A stretch of DNA of 37,929 nt from a virus, in the IMG/VR virus record IMGVR_UViG_3300047476_000615, positions 1-37,929 of that record; one strand, 5' to 3'. Every line of letters starts with the position of its first letter. Within the stretch, counting starts at the first letter, position 1. The notes under the pieces are model-generated. The model had not been told where the DNA came from. It saw only the letters and a program-made list of their open reading frames with translations, and did not search any database. This document shows, in pieces, positions 24,197-31,829 of the stretch. Both the position numbers and the translations under genes were made by a program.

Positions 24197-26962
24197 CTAT
24201 CCTATGTATGCTACTGAAAAATTATCGTTTACATCAAATGAAGCAGTTCCTACGGTCACTATTGCTTTAAGTGTATCTCCTACTGCTAATTTAGAAATAG
24301 TAGAAGCCCCAATATGGTTTGTAGTTGTATTTGCTGCCCACTCTACCATTACTTGTGCAGTTCCAGTACCAAGACCGGTATAGTTTTTATAAACAATTAC
24401 TTGAACCGATTGTGCACTACTATTTGAATTTGTTCTACAAACTAAATTTACTTGATATAATCCTGTAATTGGTGCAGTAAATGTACCCGTTGTATTATCC
24501 CATCCACCTTGATTATAATCAACAATTGTCATACTACCAGATAATATAGTTACCGATGTTGTTGCTCCACCCAATCCATATACTCTAAATCCAGGTCTAT
24601 TCGGCATTGTGATTGAACCGCTACTAATACTAATTGAACCGGTCAATGATAAACTACCACTAACTCTCAATGAACCACTAATTTCTGCCAATCCGGTATT
24701 TTGTATATATAAATTACTACCACTTGTCAAATAAAGTGATGATGTATTTGCAGTTATTTGTGATGCAACAATATTTCCATTTGTTAAATTCAACGAACCT
24801 GTAATTGTTTGGTTTCCGTTAAATGTATTTGAACCCGTTGTTGCCAATGAACTACTCCAAACATTCAACGAAGATGTAAATGTGTTTAATGAAGTATTTG
24901 CATTAGATGCTGTGAATGTATTTAATTGTAATATCGATGAAGTTACTGAACCGGTTACTAAATATCTTCCATCAAATGAACTTGTCAATTGTGATGAACC
25001 ACTAATTACTCCCGATGGTAATGAACCACCACTTCCACTCGCAGCATATCTTGTATCCAATGATGCAGTTAATTGTGAAGAACCACTTATTACATTGTCA
25101 CCACCAATTGTTAAATATATTGTGTCCAATGACGAAGTAAGTTGTGAAGAACCACTAATTACTCCTGATGGCAATGGTTGAACACTACCACTTAGAGTAT
25201 ATCTTGTATCAAATGAAGATGTAAGTTGTGAAGAACCACTAATAGTTCCTGCAGGTGCAGAAACAATATTATTAATTCTAGTATTAACGGAAGAACTAAA
25301 TGCAACTACATCACCAATTCCAAAAACTGAACCACTTAATGAACCCGTAATTCCACCACTTGAATCTACAAAAAGATTACTACCACTTGTCAAAGATATA
25401 GTTGAACCAGTTGGTATTGTCACTCCACCATTTACAACTGCTACTGAACTTACAATCAATGAACCCGTTATTGTTTGGTTTCCGTTGAAAGAGTTTGAAC
25501 CGGTTGTAGCAAATGAAGAAGTTAATTGTGAAGAACCACTAATTACTCCCGATGGTAAAGAAACACTACTTCCACTTGCAGCATATCTAGTATCAAATGA
25601 AGATGTAAGTTGTGATGAACCACTTATTACACCATTTGATGCATTGATTACACCATTGAAAGATGTACCTGTAATTACTCCTGCTTTAAAATCTGCTAGT
25701 GTGAATCCTGTACCAGATGTGTCAACAGTTGCAGTTGTTTCGGTTTGCAATCCGTTAAATACTTTCCAACTATGTCCGTCACTTGCATCCATAAAGATAC
25801 CAGCATGTCTATAAGTTCCATCGTTATAGTGACCAACTATACCCAAATCATTATCGGTAGATGCAGTTGGTGATAAATAAAGAATATTATCACTAATTTC
25901 AACATTTTGTGAACTAATTATCGATTGGGTTCCATATACAACAATATTTCCTAAGAAAGAAACAGTTGAACCTGTAAGTTCAATTGCACCTTTTAAAGAT
26001 GATGTATATGAATTTAATGAAGTTATACTATCGGAAGAACTAATAAATCCTAATGAAGTTATTTGTGCAGATGAACTTATTAAATTATTTGGTAAAGGTT
26101 GGACTGAACCACTCAATGTATATCTTGTGTCAAATGATTCGGTTAATTGATTTGAAGAACTTATTGCACCATTCAAATTTGTCAAAAATGAACCAGTTTC
26201 ATTTTCAGTAATCCAACTACCACTTACATTTTCAATTGCATTTAATCTATTTACTAAACTTGCAGTTGAAATACTTGCAGTAAAATTATTTAAAGATGTT
26301 AAATCCGTAGATTGTGAAACCAATCCGGATGGCTTTCCACTAATATTATCCCATGTCGTTTGAGTGATACTTCCACTTACAACATATCTTCCATCAAATG
26401 AAGATGTTAATTGAGATGATGAACTTATTGCACCATTTAAAGATGTCAAATAAGAACCACTATTCAATTCTAAATTATCTATTCTACTATCAACACTTTG
26501 ACTTAATACACCATATACTAGTTCAGTAACATATGGAGTTAAATCTTGTTCATTAGTTGCTGCAAGTATTTCCGAATGAACTGATGAACTAAATGACTCA
26601 AATGAAGATGTTGTTAATCTTGCATTTATACCATTTGTAAATGCAGTATTTAATGCAGATTGTGAAGATGTATATGAATTAAGTGATATTAAATCTGTGG
26701 AAGATGATGTAAATCCCAATGCAGTTATTTGTGCAGATGAACTTATTAAACTTCTACCTTTAACTTCAAAAGAAGATGTCACTGACTCTAAAGATTGTAA
26801 TCTATCTCTATCCAGTATATTAACTCTGGAAGTAACTGCATCCGCAAGAACATCCAATTCTATTTTATAGGTCGTTCCATTGTCTACACCAACTATCACC
26901 GTATCCAATGATGCCGATGTTAATGCCGTTAATTCCGATATCTTTTTTCTTACATTTGCCAT
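24197..26962 (-). CDS. Tail fibre protein with repeated SGSSQLTSSFDxRY units and C1q/TNF-like head
   Basis: A 921-residue fibre protein. The N-terminus VRKKISELTALTSASLDTVI, VGVDNGTTYKIELDVL, is the KISELT-type attachment domain common on phage fibres. The shaft holds about eight copies of GVISGSSQLTSSFDTRYAAS or close variants and the shared module SFLGNIVVYGTQSI through GIVGHYNDGTYRHAGIFMDA (also in the 12.3-13.8 kb gene). The C-terminal 130 residues (RPGFRVYGLGGATTS, GTFTAPITGLYQVNLVC, AVGDTLKAIV, FSVAYIG) look like a C1q/TNF-type trimeric jelly roll, a probable receptor-binding head. It is the first large gene after the neck genes. No ATATTTATA element is seen before it, so it may be co-transcribed with the neck operon. 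Confidence 0.82.
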   Translation of the reverse strand: MANVRKKISELTALTSASLDTVIVGVDNGTTYKIELDVLADAVTSRVNILDRDRLQSLESVTSSFEVKGRSLISSSAQITALGFTSSSTDLISLNSYTSSQSALNTAFTNGINARLTTSSFESFSSSVHSEILAATNEQDLTPYVTELVYGVLSQSVDSRIDNLELNSGSYLTSLNGAISSSSQLTSSFDGRYVVSGSITQTTWDNISGKPSGLVSQSTDLTSLNNFTASISTASLVNRLNAIENVSGSWITENETGSFLTNLNGAISSSNQLTESFDTRYTLSGSVQPLPNNLISSSAQITSLGFISSSDSITSLNSYTSSLKGAIELTGSTVSFLGNIVVYGTQSIISSQNVEISDNILYLSPTASTDNDLGIVGHYNDGTYRHAGIFMDASDGHSWKVFNGLQTETTATVDTSGTGFTLADFKAGVITGTSFNGVINASNGVISGSSQLTSSFDTRYAASGSSVSLPSGVISGSSQLTSSFATTGSNSFNGNQTITGSLIVSSVAVVNGGVTIPTGSTISLTSGSNLFVDSSGGITGSLSGSVFGIGDVVAFSSSVNTRINNIVSAPAGTISGSSQLTSSFDTRYTLSGSVQPLPSGVISGSSQLTSSLDTIYLTIGGDNVISGSSQLTASLDTRYAASGSGGSLPSGVISGSSQLTSSFDGRYLVTGSVTSSILQLNTFTASNANTSLNTFTSSLNVWSSSLATTGSNTFNGNQTITGSLNLTNGNIVASQITANTSSLYLTSGSNLYIQNTGLAEISGSLRVSGSLSLTGSISISSGSITMPNRPGFRVYGLGGATTSVTILSGSMTIVDYNQGGWDNTTGTFTAPITGLYQVNLVCRTNSNSSAQSVQVIVYKNYTGLGTGTAQVMVEWAANTTTNHIGASTISKLAVGDTLKAIVTVGTASFDVNDNFSVAYIG

Positions 26963-26963
26963 T

Positions 26964-27515
26964 TTATATAATTAAGTCTAAATCGTTTTCAGTTGATAAT
27001 ATTGTGTCATTTTCTGCAGCAATTGGAACATCTACTAATTTACCTATAACATAAATATCATTTATTGTTACATTATCAAAATCAATATATTCACCATTTA
27101 ATGTTACAACAACATTATTTCCAACATTTTCTATTGTATAATCTCCAGGAATATGCAAACCGAACACTAAAATTTCAAAATTTTCAGGAGATGCACCTTC
27201 CGTTCCATAATCTGTATAAACATTTCGAATGGTTAGTGTATTATTTACATTATCAAATTCATCAATTGTTCTACTAACTTGTCTTGCACCAAATTGTAAA
27301 ATTTCATTATAAAAATTTGATATTTTATTTTTATTATTTACTAACTTAGTCGGATTTGGGTTACTTCTTGTATGAGATTGGTATGAAGATGATGATGGTA
27401 ATTCTACATTTAATAAACTACCCGTAATGTATAATTCATCGTTTACATTATTGGGATTTATTTTAGGTATAATCCTATTTAATTTTCTACTATTTGATGA
27501 AAATCTTTTAAGCAT
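26964..27515 (-). CDS. Neck-proximal structural protein with gp15-tail-like beta module
   Basis: A 183-residue protein starting MLKRFSSNSRKLNRIIPKIN. Residues about 90-175 (TIDEFDNVNNTLTIRNVYTD, EILVFGLHIPGDYTIENVGN, YIDFDNVTINDIYVIGKLVD) repeat the pattern seen at the C-termini of the two preceding genes: an opening strand, a DYxI turn, and a closing I-x-V-x-GK-x-x-DV. The first 70 residues are Asn/Ser-rich and probably flexible. It overlaps the preceding gene by 8 bases, with AAAGGAG 12 bases before the ATG, which is also coding. I do not recognise a named family; a neck or fibre-adaptor role is inferred from position. Confidence 0.65.
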   Translation of the reverse strand: MLKRFSSNSRKLNRIIPKINPNNVNDELYITGSLLNVELPSSSSYQSHTRSNPNPTKLVNNKNKISNFYNEILQFGARQVSRTIDEFDNVNNTLTIRNVYTDYGTEGASPENFEILVFGLHIPGDYTIENVGNNVVVTLNGEYIDFDNVTINDIYVIGKLVDVPIAAENDTILSTENDLDLII

Positions 27516-27837
27516 ATCTTTCTATATCTCCTTTTACTTCTATATAATCCGTTTCGTCTAATTGAAATTCAAAATTAGATTTTATAAATTTAAATTGTAA
27601 ACCTGTTGGAGTTGATTCAACTATATAATCTCTTGCATTTACCATTTGAGTATTTATATAAACTGAAACTCTATCTTGTGTTTCTCTCAATTCAATCTCT
27701 CTCAAAACATTTACAAATTTCCAATTAGTTGCTTCGAAAATCCAATAAGTAGAATCTGTTAAATTTTTTGGTGTTAATATTACTTTACTAACTTTTCTAC
27801 TAATTTTTTGTGTTATATCTAATAAACTTCTTTTCAT
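27508..27837 (-). CDS. Small neck-proximal structural protein with related beta module
   Basis: A 109-residue protein, MKRSLLDITQKISRKVSKVI followed by LREIELRETQDRVSVYINTQ, DYIVESTPTGLQFKF and DETDYIEVKGDIERYA. The second half matches the C-terminal module of the gp15-like protein before it and of the protein after it. It starts at an overlapping stop/start (TAATG) with the gp15-like gene, so translation is coupled. No enzymatic motif. It is probably a small connector or adaptor; the family is not recognised. Confidence 0.65.
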   Translation of the reverse strand: MKRSLLDITQKISRKVSKVILTPKNLTDSTYWIFEATNWKFVNVLREIELRETQDRVSVYINTQMVNARDYIVESTPTGLQFKFIKSNFEFQLDETDYIEVKGDIERYA

Positions 27838-28958
27838 TATACAACATCAATAAATTTACCTGTTATAGAAATTTCATCACCACTATCTACATTGAATCCT
27901 ATATTTACCGAATTAAAATTTATAGTTAAACTATTTAATGTCATTGATACTGAAAAATGTGTTGTTGGGTAATATCTAACACCATTTATATAAACTTTAA
28001 TATCGTAAGATTCATCACCAATAGTTATTCCCGAAGTTACTACCGATGTTAAACTTGCAGGTGTTTTTATTGTTTTTATTCCGGTAAATGTTATAGTATT
28101 TTCTGTTACTGGATTTTGTATTTTACTACCATTTAAAGATAAGAAATCAATTAAATCTTTACTATCATAATATGGTGAAGGTGTAGTCAAAAATCCTTCC
28201 AATCTACCACTACCACTCGTAACATCTACTTCAGTTGCAACTACAATTTTCTTAGTAGACATTGATTTTTTAGTTGTTGGTTGGCCATCGAATTTTTCTG
28301 GTAGTAAATAAGCTTTAACTGCAACCGTAAATTGTAGTCTATTTATTCTTTCACTATTTTCTCCAACTTCGTTTACAACATCAAAGTCCGAAACTTCCGT
28401 TCTAAATTTGAATTTATCTTTATCTCCCCAAAATGTTCCAGCATATTGTAATTGTTCTATAACTTCATTTAAGTGCTCGGTATAAGAAGTCCAAGCCATG
28501 CATTCATAACTAACTTCAACATATTTAGGCATAGTTATATTGTATACTTCATATTTTGGAGTAGTATTTTTTCCCAATAAACTGAATCTATCGTATCTAT
28601 TATCCTTTGACCATTTTGTAATTGATGGGTATGAAACATGTCTATTTAACATTGGCATATTTTCATCCTTACCAACTGATGTTCTCCTAATCATCATTAT
28701 TGGTAATTGTATTCTACCTTTATTATCTCTATATACACCATCTCTTCTTGCACCATTCCATCTTTCCGAATTACCATATATCACAGGTATTTTTAATACT
28801 TTGCCATTATCATCTAATTGTGGTAAAACGGTATCTTCTAAATAAGACATCATTGCATAATCAATATCAAAAAGAGATATTTTTTGTTTTATATCTCCTT
28901 TATTTGACTTTATTTGTTCTGCCCTATTAAGGTCTTTTCTAAGTGGGTTCGTAGACAT
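27837..28958 (-). CDS. gp15: gp15-like tail terminator / sheath stabiliser with extra C-terminal domain
   Basis: A 373-residue protein. Residues about 15-235 fit the pattern of T4-like gp15 proteins: KIPVIYGNSERWNGARRDG, GRIQLPIMMIRRTSV, NRYDRFSLLGKNTTPKY, VYNITMPKYVEVSYECMAWT, SYTEHLNEVIEQLQY, INRLQFTVAVKAYLLPEK. In T4, gp15 caps the finished sheath and tube and joins tail to head. Residues about 290-373 form an added beta module (KVYINGVRYYPTTHFSVSMT, DEISITGKFIDVV) that is repeated in the next two genes. It follows gp14 in the standard T4 order, but genes 16 and 17 (terminase) do not follow, and a fibre cassette is inserted instead. The gp15 assignment rests on motif pattern and synteny. 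Confidence 0.68.
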   Translation of the reverse strand: MSTNPLRKDLNRAEQIKSNKGDIKQKISLFDIDYAMMSYLEDTVLPQLDDNGKVLKIPVIYGNSERWNGARRDGVYRDNKGRIQLPIMMIRRTSVGKDENMPMLNRHVSYPSITKWSKDNRYDRFSLLGKNTTPKYEVYNITMPKYVEVSYECMAWTSYTEHLNEVIEQLQYAGTFWGDKDKFKFRTEVSDFDVVNEVGENSERINRLQFTVAVKAYLLPEKFDGQPTTKKSMSTKKIVVATEVDVTSGSGRLEGFLTTPSPYYDSKDLIDFLSLNGSKIQNPVTENTITFTGIKTIKTPASLTSVVTSGITIGDESYDIKVYINGVRYYPTTHFSVSMTLNSLTINFNSVNIGFNVDSGDEISITGKFIDVV

Positions 28959-28959
28959 A

Positions 28960-29415
28960 TTATTTTATTCTTTCTTCTATGTTTAAAGCAGATTTTCTTA
29001 CCATAAATGCAGAACATACAACACTAAAATTATTAGATGGCAATCCACCTACAAATTGAACTTCAGTTGTATTATCAATTTCATAGTAAGAATTGTCAAA
29101 GTAAATGACATCACCAATTTCTGGGTATGTATTTTTTTCCTCTAACATCCATCTGTCAAATCTAAATTCAACATTTTGTGATGTATCTGCACCAAATCCT
29201 TCATATCCCGCAGTTTGGCCAGATTTATTTATTAAAACATTCAATTCAATTCCTGGATACCAAGTTTTGTTTATAGATTCACCATATAGGTTTACTTTAG
29301 TTTCATTTAAATTAACTTTAAATAAAACTGCAATGTTTTCTACAACATCGTCTACCACTTCTCTGGCAAAACTCTTAAATAATTCGATATCTCTACCTAC
29401 TGCAAATTTTGGCAT
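28960..29415 (-). CDS. gp14: gp14-like neck protein
   Basis: A 151-residue protein, shorter than T4 gp14 (256). The core NLYGESINKTWYPGIELNVL, followed by GYEGFGADTSQNVEFRFDRW and EIGDVIYFDNSYYEIDNTTE, matches the gp14-type neck family, in which an incoming molecule description of the form PEIGDVIxF precedes a conserved YEI strand. gp14 with gp13 forms the collar where the tail joins the DNA-filled head. It starts two bases before the end of the gp13 coding region, with a weak AGGA in the leader. It lies between gp13 and a gp15-like gene, as in T4. Confidence 0.72.
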   Translation of the reverse strand: MPKFAVGRDIELFKSFAREVVDDVVENIAVLFKVNLNETKVNLYGESINKTWYPGIELNVLINKSGQTAGYEGFGADTSQNVEFRFDRWMLEEKNTYPEIGDVIYFDNSYYEIDNTTEVQFVGGLPSNNFSVVCSAFMVRKSALNIEERIK

Positions 29416-29416
29416 A

Positions 29417-30613
29417 TTATCCTACATATAATTTTAAAGGAACTTTTCTTAACATTTCTTGGTGGTGTGTAGATTCATGTGCTTTATTTTCCATCACATT
29501 TTTTCTACTCATCTCATTTAGATTTTCTCTAAGCTGTTCAATCAACATATCTTTTTCAACTTGAGCTTCTGCTCTCAATGCTGCACCATCTAATTGAATT
29601 TCACCATCTGGAATTGGAACCGAACTATACTTTTCTCTTATTGCACCTAATAATTCTTTTGAAAGTGCTAATGTATATTTTCTAATCCATTGTTTACCAA
29701 CATCATTAATATTTCCATATTGAATAAAATCATATGGAACATCCGAATAATCAGAAAGTGAATCTGCTTGAATTGTTTGAGAATCATGTTCAAATTCATC
29801 TCTACTCATATATTCAAAATAAACTCTACTCATTCCTGTTCCGGTTGGAATTGGGAATATTTCTAATTTATTATCTACAATATTGAAAGTATGATGTGAT
29901 TTACGAATGTGGTCATTAAATTCAATTTGTTGCATTCTCAATACATCTTCGTATAAAGGCATCATTAAGAATTGTGCAGCAGGTGAATAATTACCAAATC
30001 CCAATTCTGAAATTAAATTTAGAGTTCCTTGTGCACCTACTGAATACGGGTCAAAAAATCTTGTGATTGCAGGAATTGCTTCATGGTATACTTTTGTCAC
30101 ATCGATAGTAGAACTTCCAGTAAACATTGTTGAAAATGATTCACCAGTAATAACATCAATTGCGGATTCTAATAAATCATATATTTGAACTGATGCTGTT
30201 AAATCCACATATGCCTTTTTAATAGCAGTTGAACCCCCAACTCCAGCCAAAGTTCCATATTGTTGCGACATACGAACTGCAGTTGGTAAGAATGAACCAT
30301 CTACAAGTGTTTGTGATAAATTGTTATATTTTGTTTTTGGTTGACCTCTTAAAATATCAATATTATTTCTGATATTAAATTGGTTAACTTGTGCAGAATA
30401 TTCCGAAGTTGCTTCTTCAAAACATGCCCAAATTTGTTCATTATCCAATTCGATGTTTACAATAGGATATCCCAATCTTCTTGCAACCCATGTTGCAGTT
30501 TTAGGTGCATCCAATCTAAAATCAACATCGGAATCGTATAAGCCAAATGGAGTTGATGAACCTGAAATAAATGATCCTGATAATGAACCAGACCAGTATG
30601 TGTTTACAGACAT
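29417..30613 (-). CDS. gp13: Neck protein gp13
   Basis: A 398-residue protein. The C-terminal half carries the conserved gp13 block: DVGKQWIRKYTLALSKELLG, AIREKYSSVPIPDGEIQLDG, AALRAEAQVEKDMLIEQLRE. Earlier segments (WVARRLGYPIVNIELDNEQI, ACFEEATSEYSAQVNQ, FDPYSVGAQGTLNL) match the longer gp13 forms seen in marine T4-like phages. gp13 forms the head-completion ring under the portal. The first 25 residues are Ser/Gly-rich. A promoter-like element lies 26 bases before the ATG, so this begins a neck gene transcript (13, 14, 15 and two small genes) that may run on into the fibre cassette. Confidence 0.85.
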   Translation of the reverse strand: MSVNTYWSGSLSGSFISGSSTPFGLYDSDVDFRLDAPKTATWVARRLGYPIVNIELDNEQIWACFEEATSEYSAQVNQFNIRNNIDILRGQPKTKYNNLSQTLVDGSFLPTAVRMSQQYGTLAGVGGSTAIKKAYVDLTASVQIYDLLESAIDVITGESFSTMFTGSSTIDVTKVYHEAIPAITRFFDPYSVGAQGTLNLISELGFGNYSPAAQFLMMPLYEDVLRMQQIEFNDHIRKSHHTFNIVDNKLEIFPIPTGTGMSRVYFEYMSRDEFEHDSQTIQADSLSDYSDVPYDFIQYGNINDVGKQWIRKYTLALSKELLGAIREKYSSVPIPDGEIQLDGAALRAEAQVEKDMLIEQLRENLNEMSRKNVMENKAHESTHHQEMLRKVPLKLYVG

Positions 30614-30638
30614 TACTTAAAGTTTATAGTTTTACTAC

Positions 30639-30647
30639 TATAAATAT
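30639..30647 (-). promoter_or_regulatory. Promoter-like element ATATTTATA before neck operon
   Basis: The coding strand reads TTATATTTATAGTAG, 26 bases before the gp13 ATG in the gap after the fibre-like gene. Confidence 0.45.
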
Positions 30648-30665
30648 AAGAATAAAAAAAGAATA

Positions 30666-31715
30666 TTAACCTATTTGAGTTAATGTTGCAATAACCGATG
30701 GAATAGCGGGTCTATTAGGTGTAGTTTGTGTTCCCATTGAGTGTAATTCACCGGTTGATGCATTACAACTCCACATTAACTCTACATAATCATTTGCTTC
30801 AATTGGTAACATAAAATTCCAAGCTGCAACTGAACGACCCAATTGTCCTGCTGATTTATTTACATCAACTTGTGTATTTGAGTTTGCAACATTACTTCCA
30901 GTATATGCTAACCATATATCAAAAGTAATGTTTGTATTTGCCGTATTTGATAATTGAGATGAAAATTGTAAATTGTATATACCAGTATTATCTACTTTAA
31001 TTTTAGTTCCATCAACAATTGAAACATTATGTGCAAAATCAATTGTGTTTAATTTCTTTGCGTATGCAGTATTTGCAGAACCACTTTGTGTAGTTGTATC
31101 ACTAAATTGTCCGTAATTGAATAGTTTGTTTCCTGCTAAATAAAAATCAGAACCACTTGATACATTTATATTTCCTTTAACATCTAATGAACCTGTGATT
31201 ATTTGTGAACCGGTTGTATAGATTGAACCAGTCATTGTAATTGTGTGGTTATGGAAATTAGTTGAACCACTTACATCTATATTTCCACTTAAAAATGTAT
31301 TACCCAATAAAGTATTGTTACCAATTTGAGTAGTAGAACCACTTACTAAAAATGAACCAGTAATAGTTGAATTTCCGATAGTATTTAATGAACCGGTAAT
31401 TCTAACTGAACCTGTAAAAGTATGTGTATCACCATCGTCTAATCCGAAATTAGTTGATGCCGTATAATGTGTTACGGATGATGTTGTTACTAAAAATTGG
31501 TTTGCATTTATATCACCATTTATAGTAAGATTTCCATTTATAATCTGTTCTCCAACAAAAGTGTTTGATGAAGTTAAAGCGAGTTGATTTACATTGAAAT
31601 AACCAAATTCACCATCTGGTTGTTTTGCCATTATAAATGAATTCGTTCTACGATTTGATTCATCGATAGAATGTTGATATAGGTCGTATGCCTTAAATAC
31701 AATTTTAGTGTTCAT
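30666..31715 (-). CDS. Head- or neck-located fibre-like protein with C1q/TNF-like C-terminus
   Basis: A 349-residue protein. Residues about 50-210 are short Gly/Ser/Thr beta repeats (IINGNLTINGDINANQFLVT, GSVRITGSLNTIGNSTITGS) like those of the tail fibres. Residues about 215-349 (KLNTIDFAHNVSIVDGTKIK, DNTGIYNLQFSSQLSN, TFDIWLAYTGSN, PIEANDYVELMWSC) look like a C1q/TNF-type trimeric jelly roll. It lies between the capsid gene and the neck genes, apart from the main fibre cassette, which suggests a head fibre, decoration or neck whisker. The start is uncertain: the ATG at 31715 adds 28 basic residues, while a second ATG at 31631 (MAKQPDGEFGYF) begins like the other phage proteins here and follows CATTTATA. 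Confidence 0.7.
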   Translation of the reverse strand: MNTKIVFKAYDLYQHSIDESNRRTNSFIMAKQPDGEFGYFNVNQLALTSSNTFVGEQIINGNLTINGDINANQFLVTTSSVTHYTASTNFGLDDGDTHTFTGSVRITGSLNTIGNSTITGSFLVSGSTTQIGNNTLLGNTFLSGNIDVSGSTNFHNHTITMTGSIYTTGSQIITGSLDVKGNINVSSGSDFYLAGNKLFNYGQFSDTTTQSGSANTAYAKKLNTIDFAHNVSIVDGTKIKVDNTGIYNLQFSSQLSNTANTNITFDIWLAYTGSNVANSNTQVDVNKSAGQLGRSVAAWNFMLPIEANDYVELMWSCNASTGELHSMGTQTTPNRPAIPSVIATLTQIG

Positions 31716-31754
31716 AATACTAACAATATATATGAAGAATTTTTCATATTGAAT

Positions 31755-31790
31755 AAAAAAAGGGAAAGTATTTCTACTTCCCCTTTTTCT
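31755..31790 (-). terminator. Strong intrinsic terminator after major capsid gene
   Basis: On the coding strand AAAAAGGGGAAGTA / TACTTTCCCTTTTT form a 14-bp stem with one G-U pair and a 4-base GAAA loop, ending in seven T. It lies about 40 bases past the gp23 stop. The rest of the 114-base gap (31716-31829) is AT-rich and shows no gene. Confidence 0.9.
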
Positions 31791-31829
31791 TTTATGTTAA
31801 GTTTATTACTTATCTAATCTACTCAAAGA

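Noticed and set aside
19475-26962. CRISPR-like array, because of many short repeated units
   Set aside because: Repeats are in-frame coding units of fibre shafts with degenerate copies and no spacers of constant length.
2768-30647. TATAAATA copies as plus-strand T4-type late promoters
   Set aside because: They would drive transcription away from every gene; no plus-strand gene exists, so the opposite-strand reading ATATTTATA is the relevant one.
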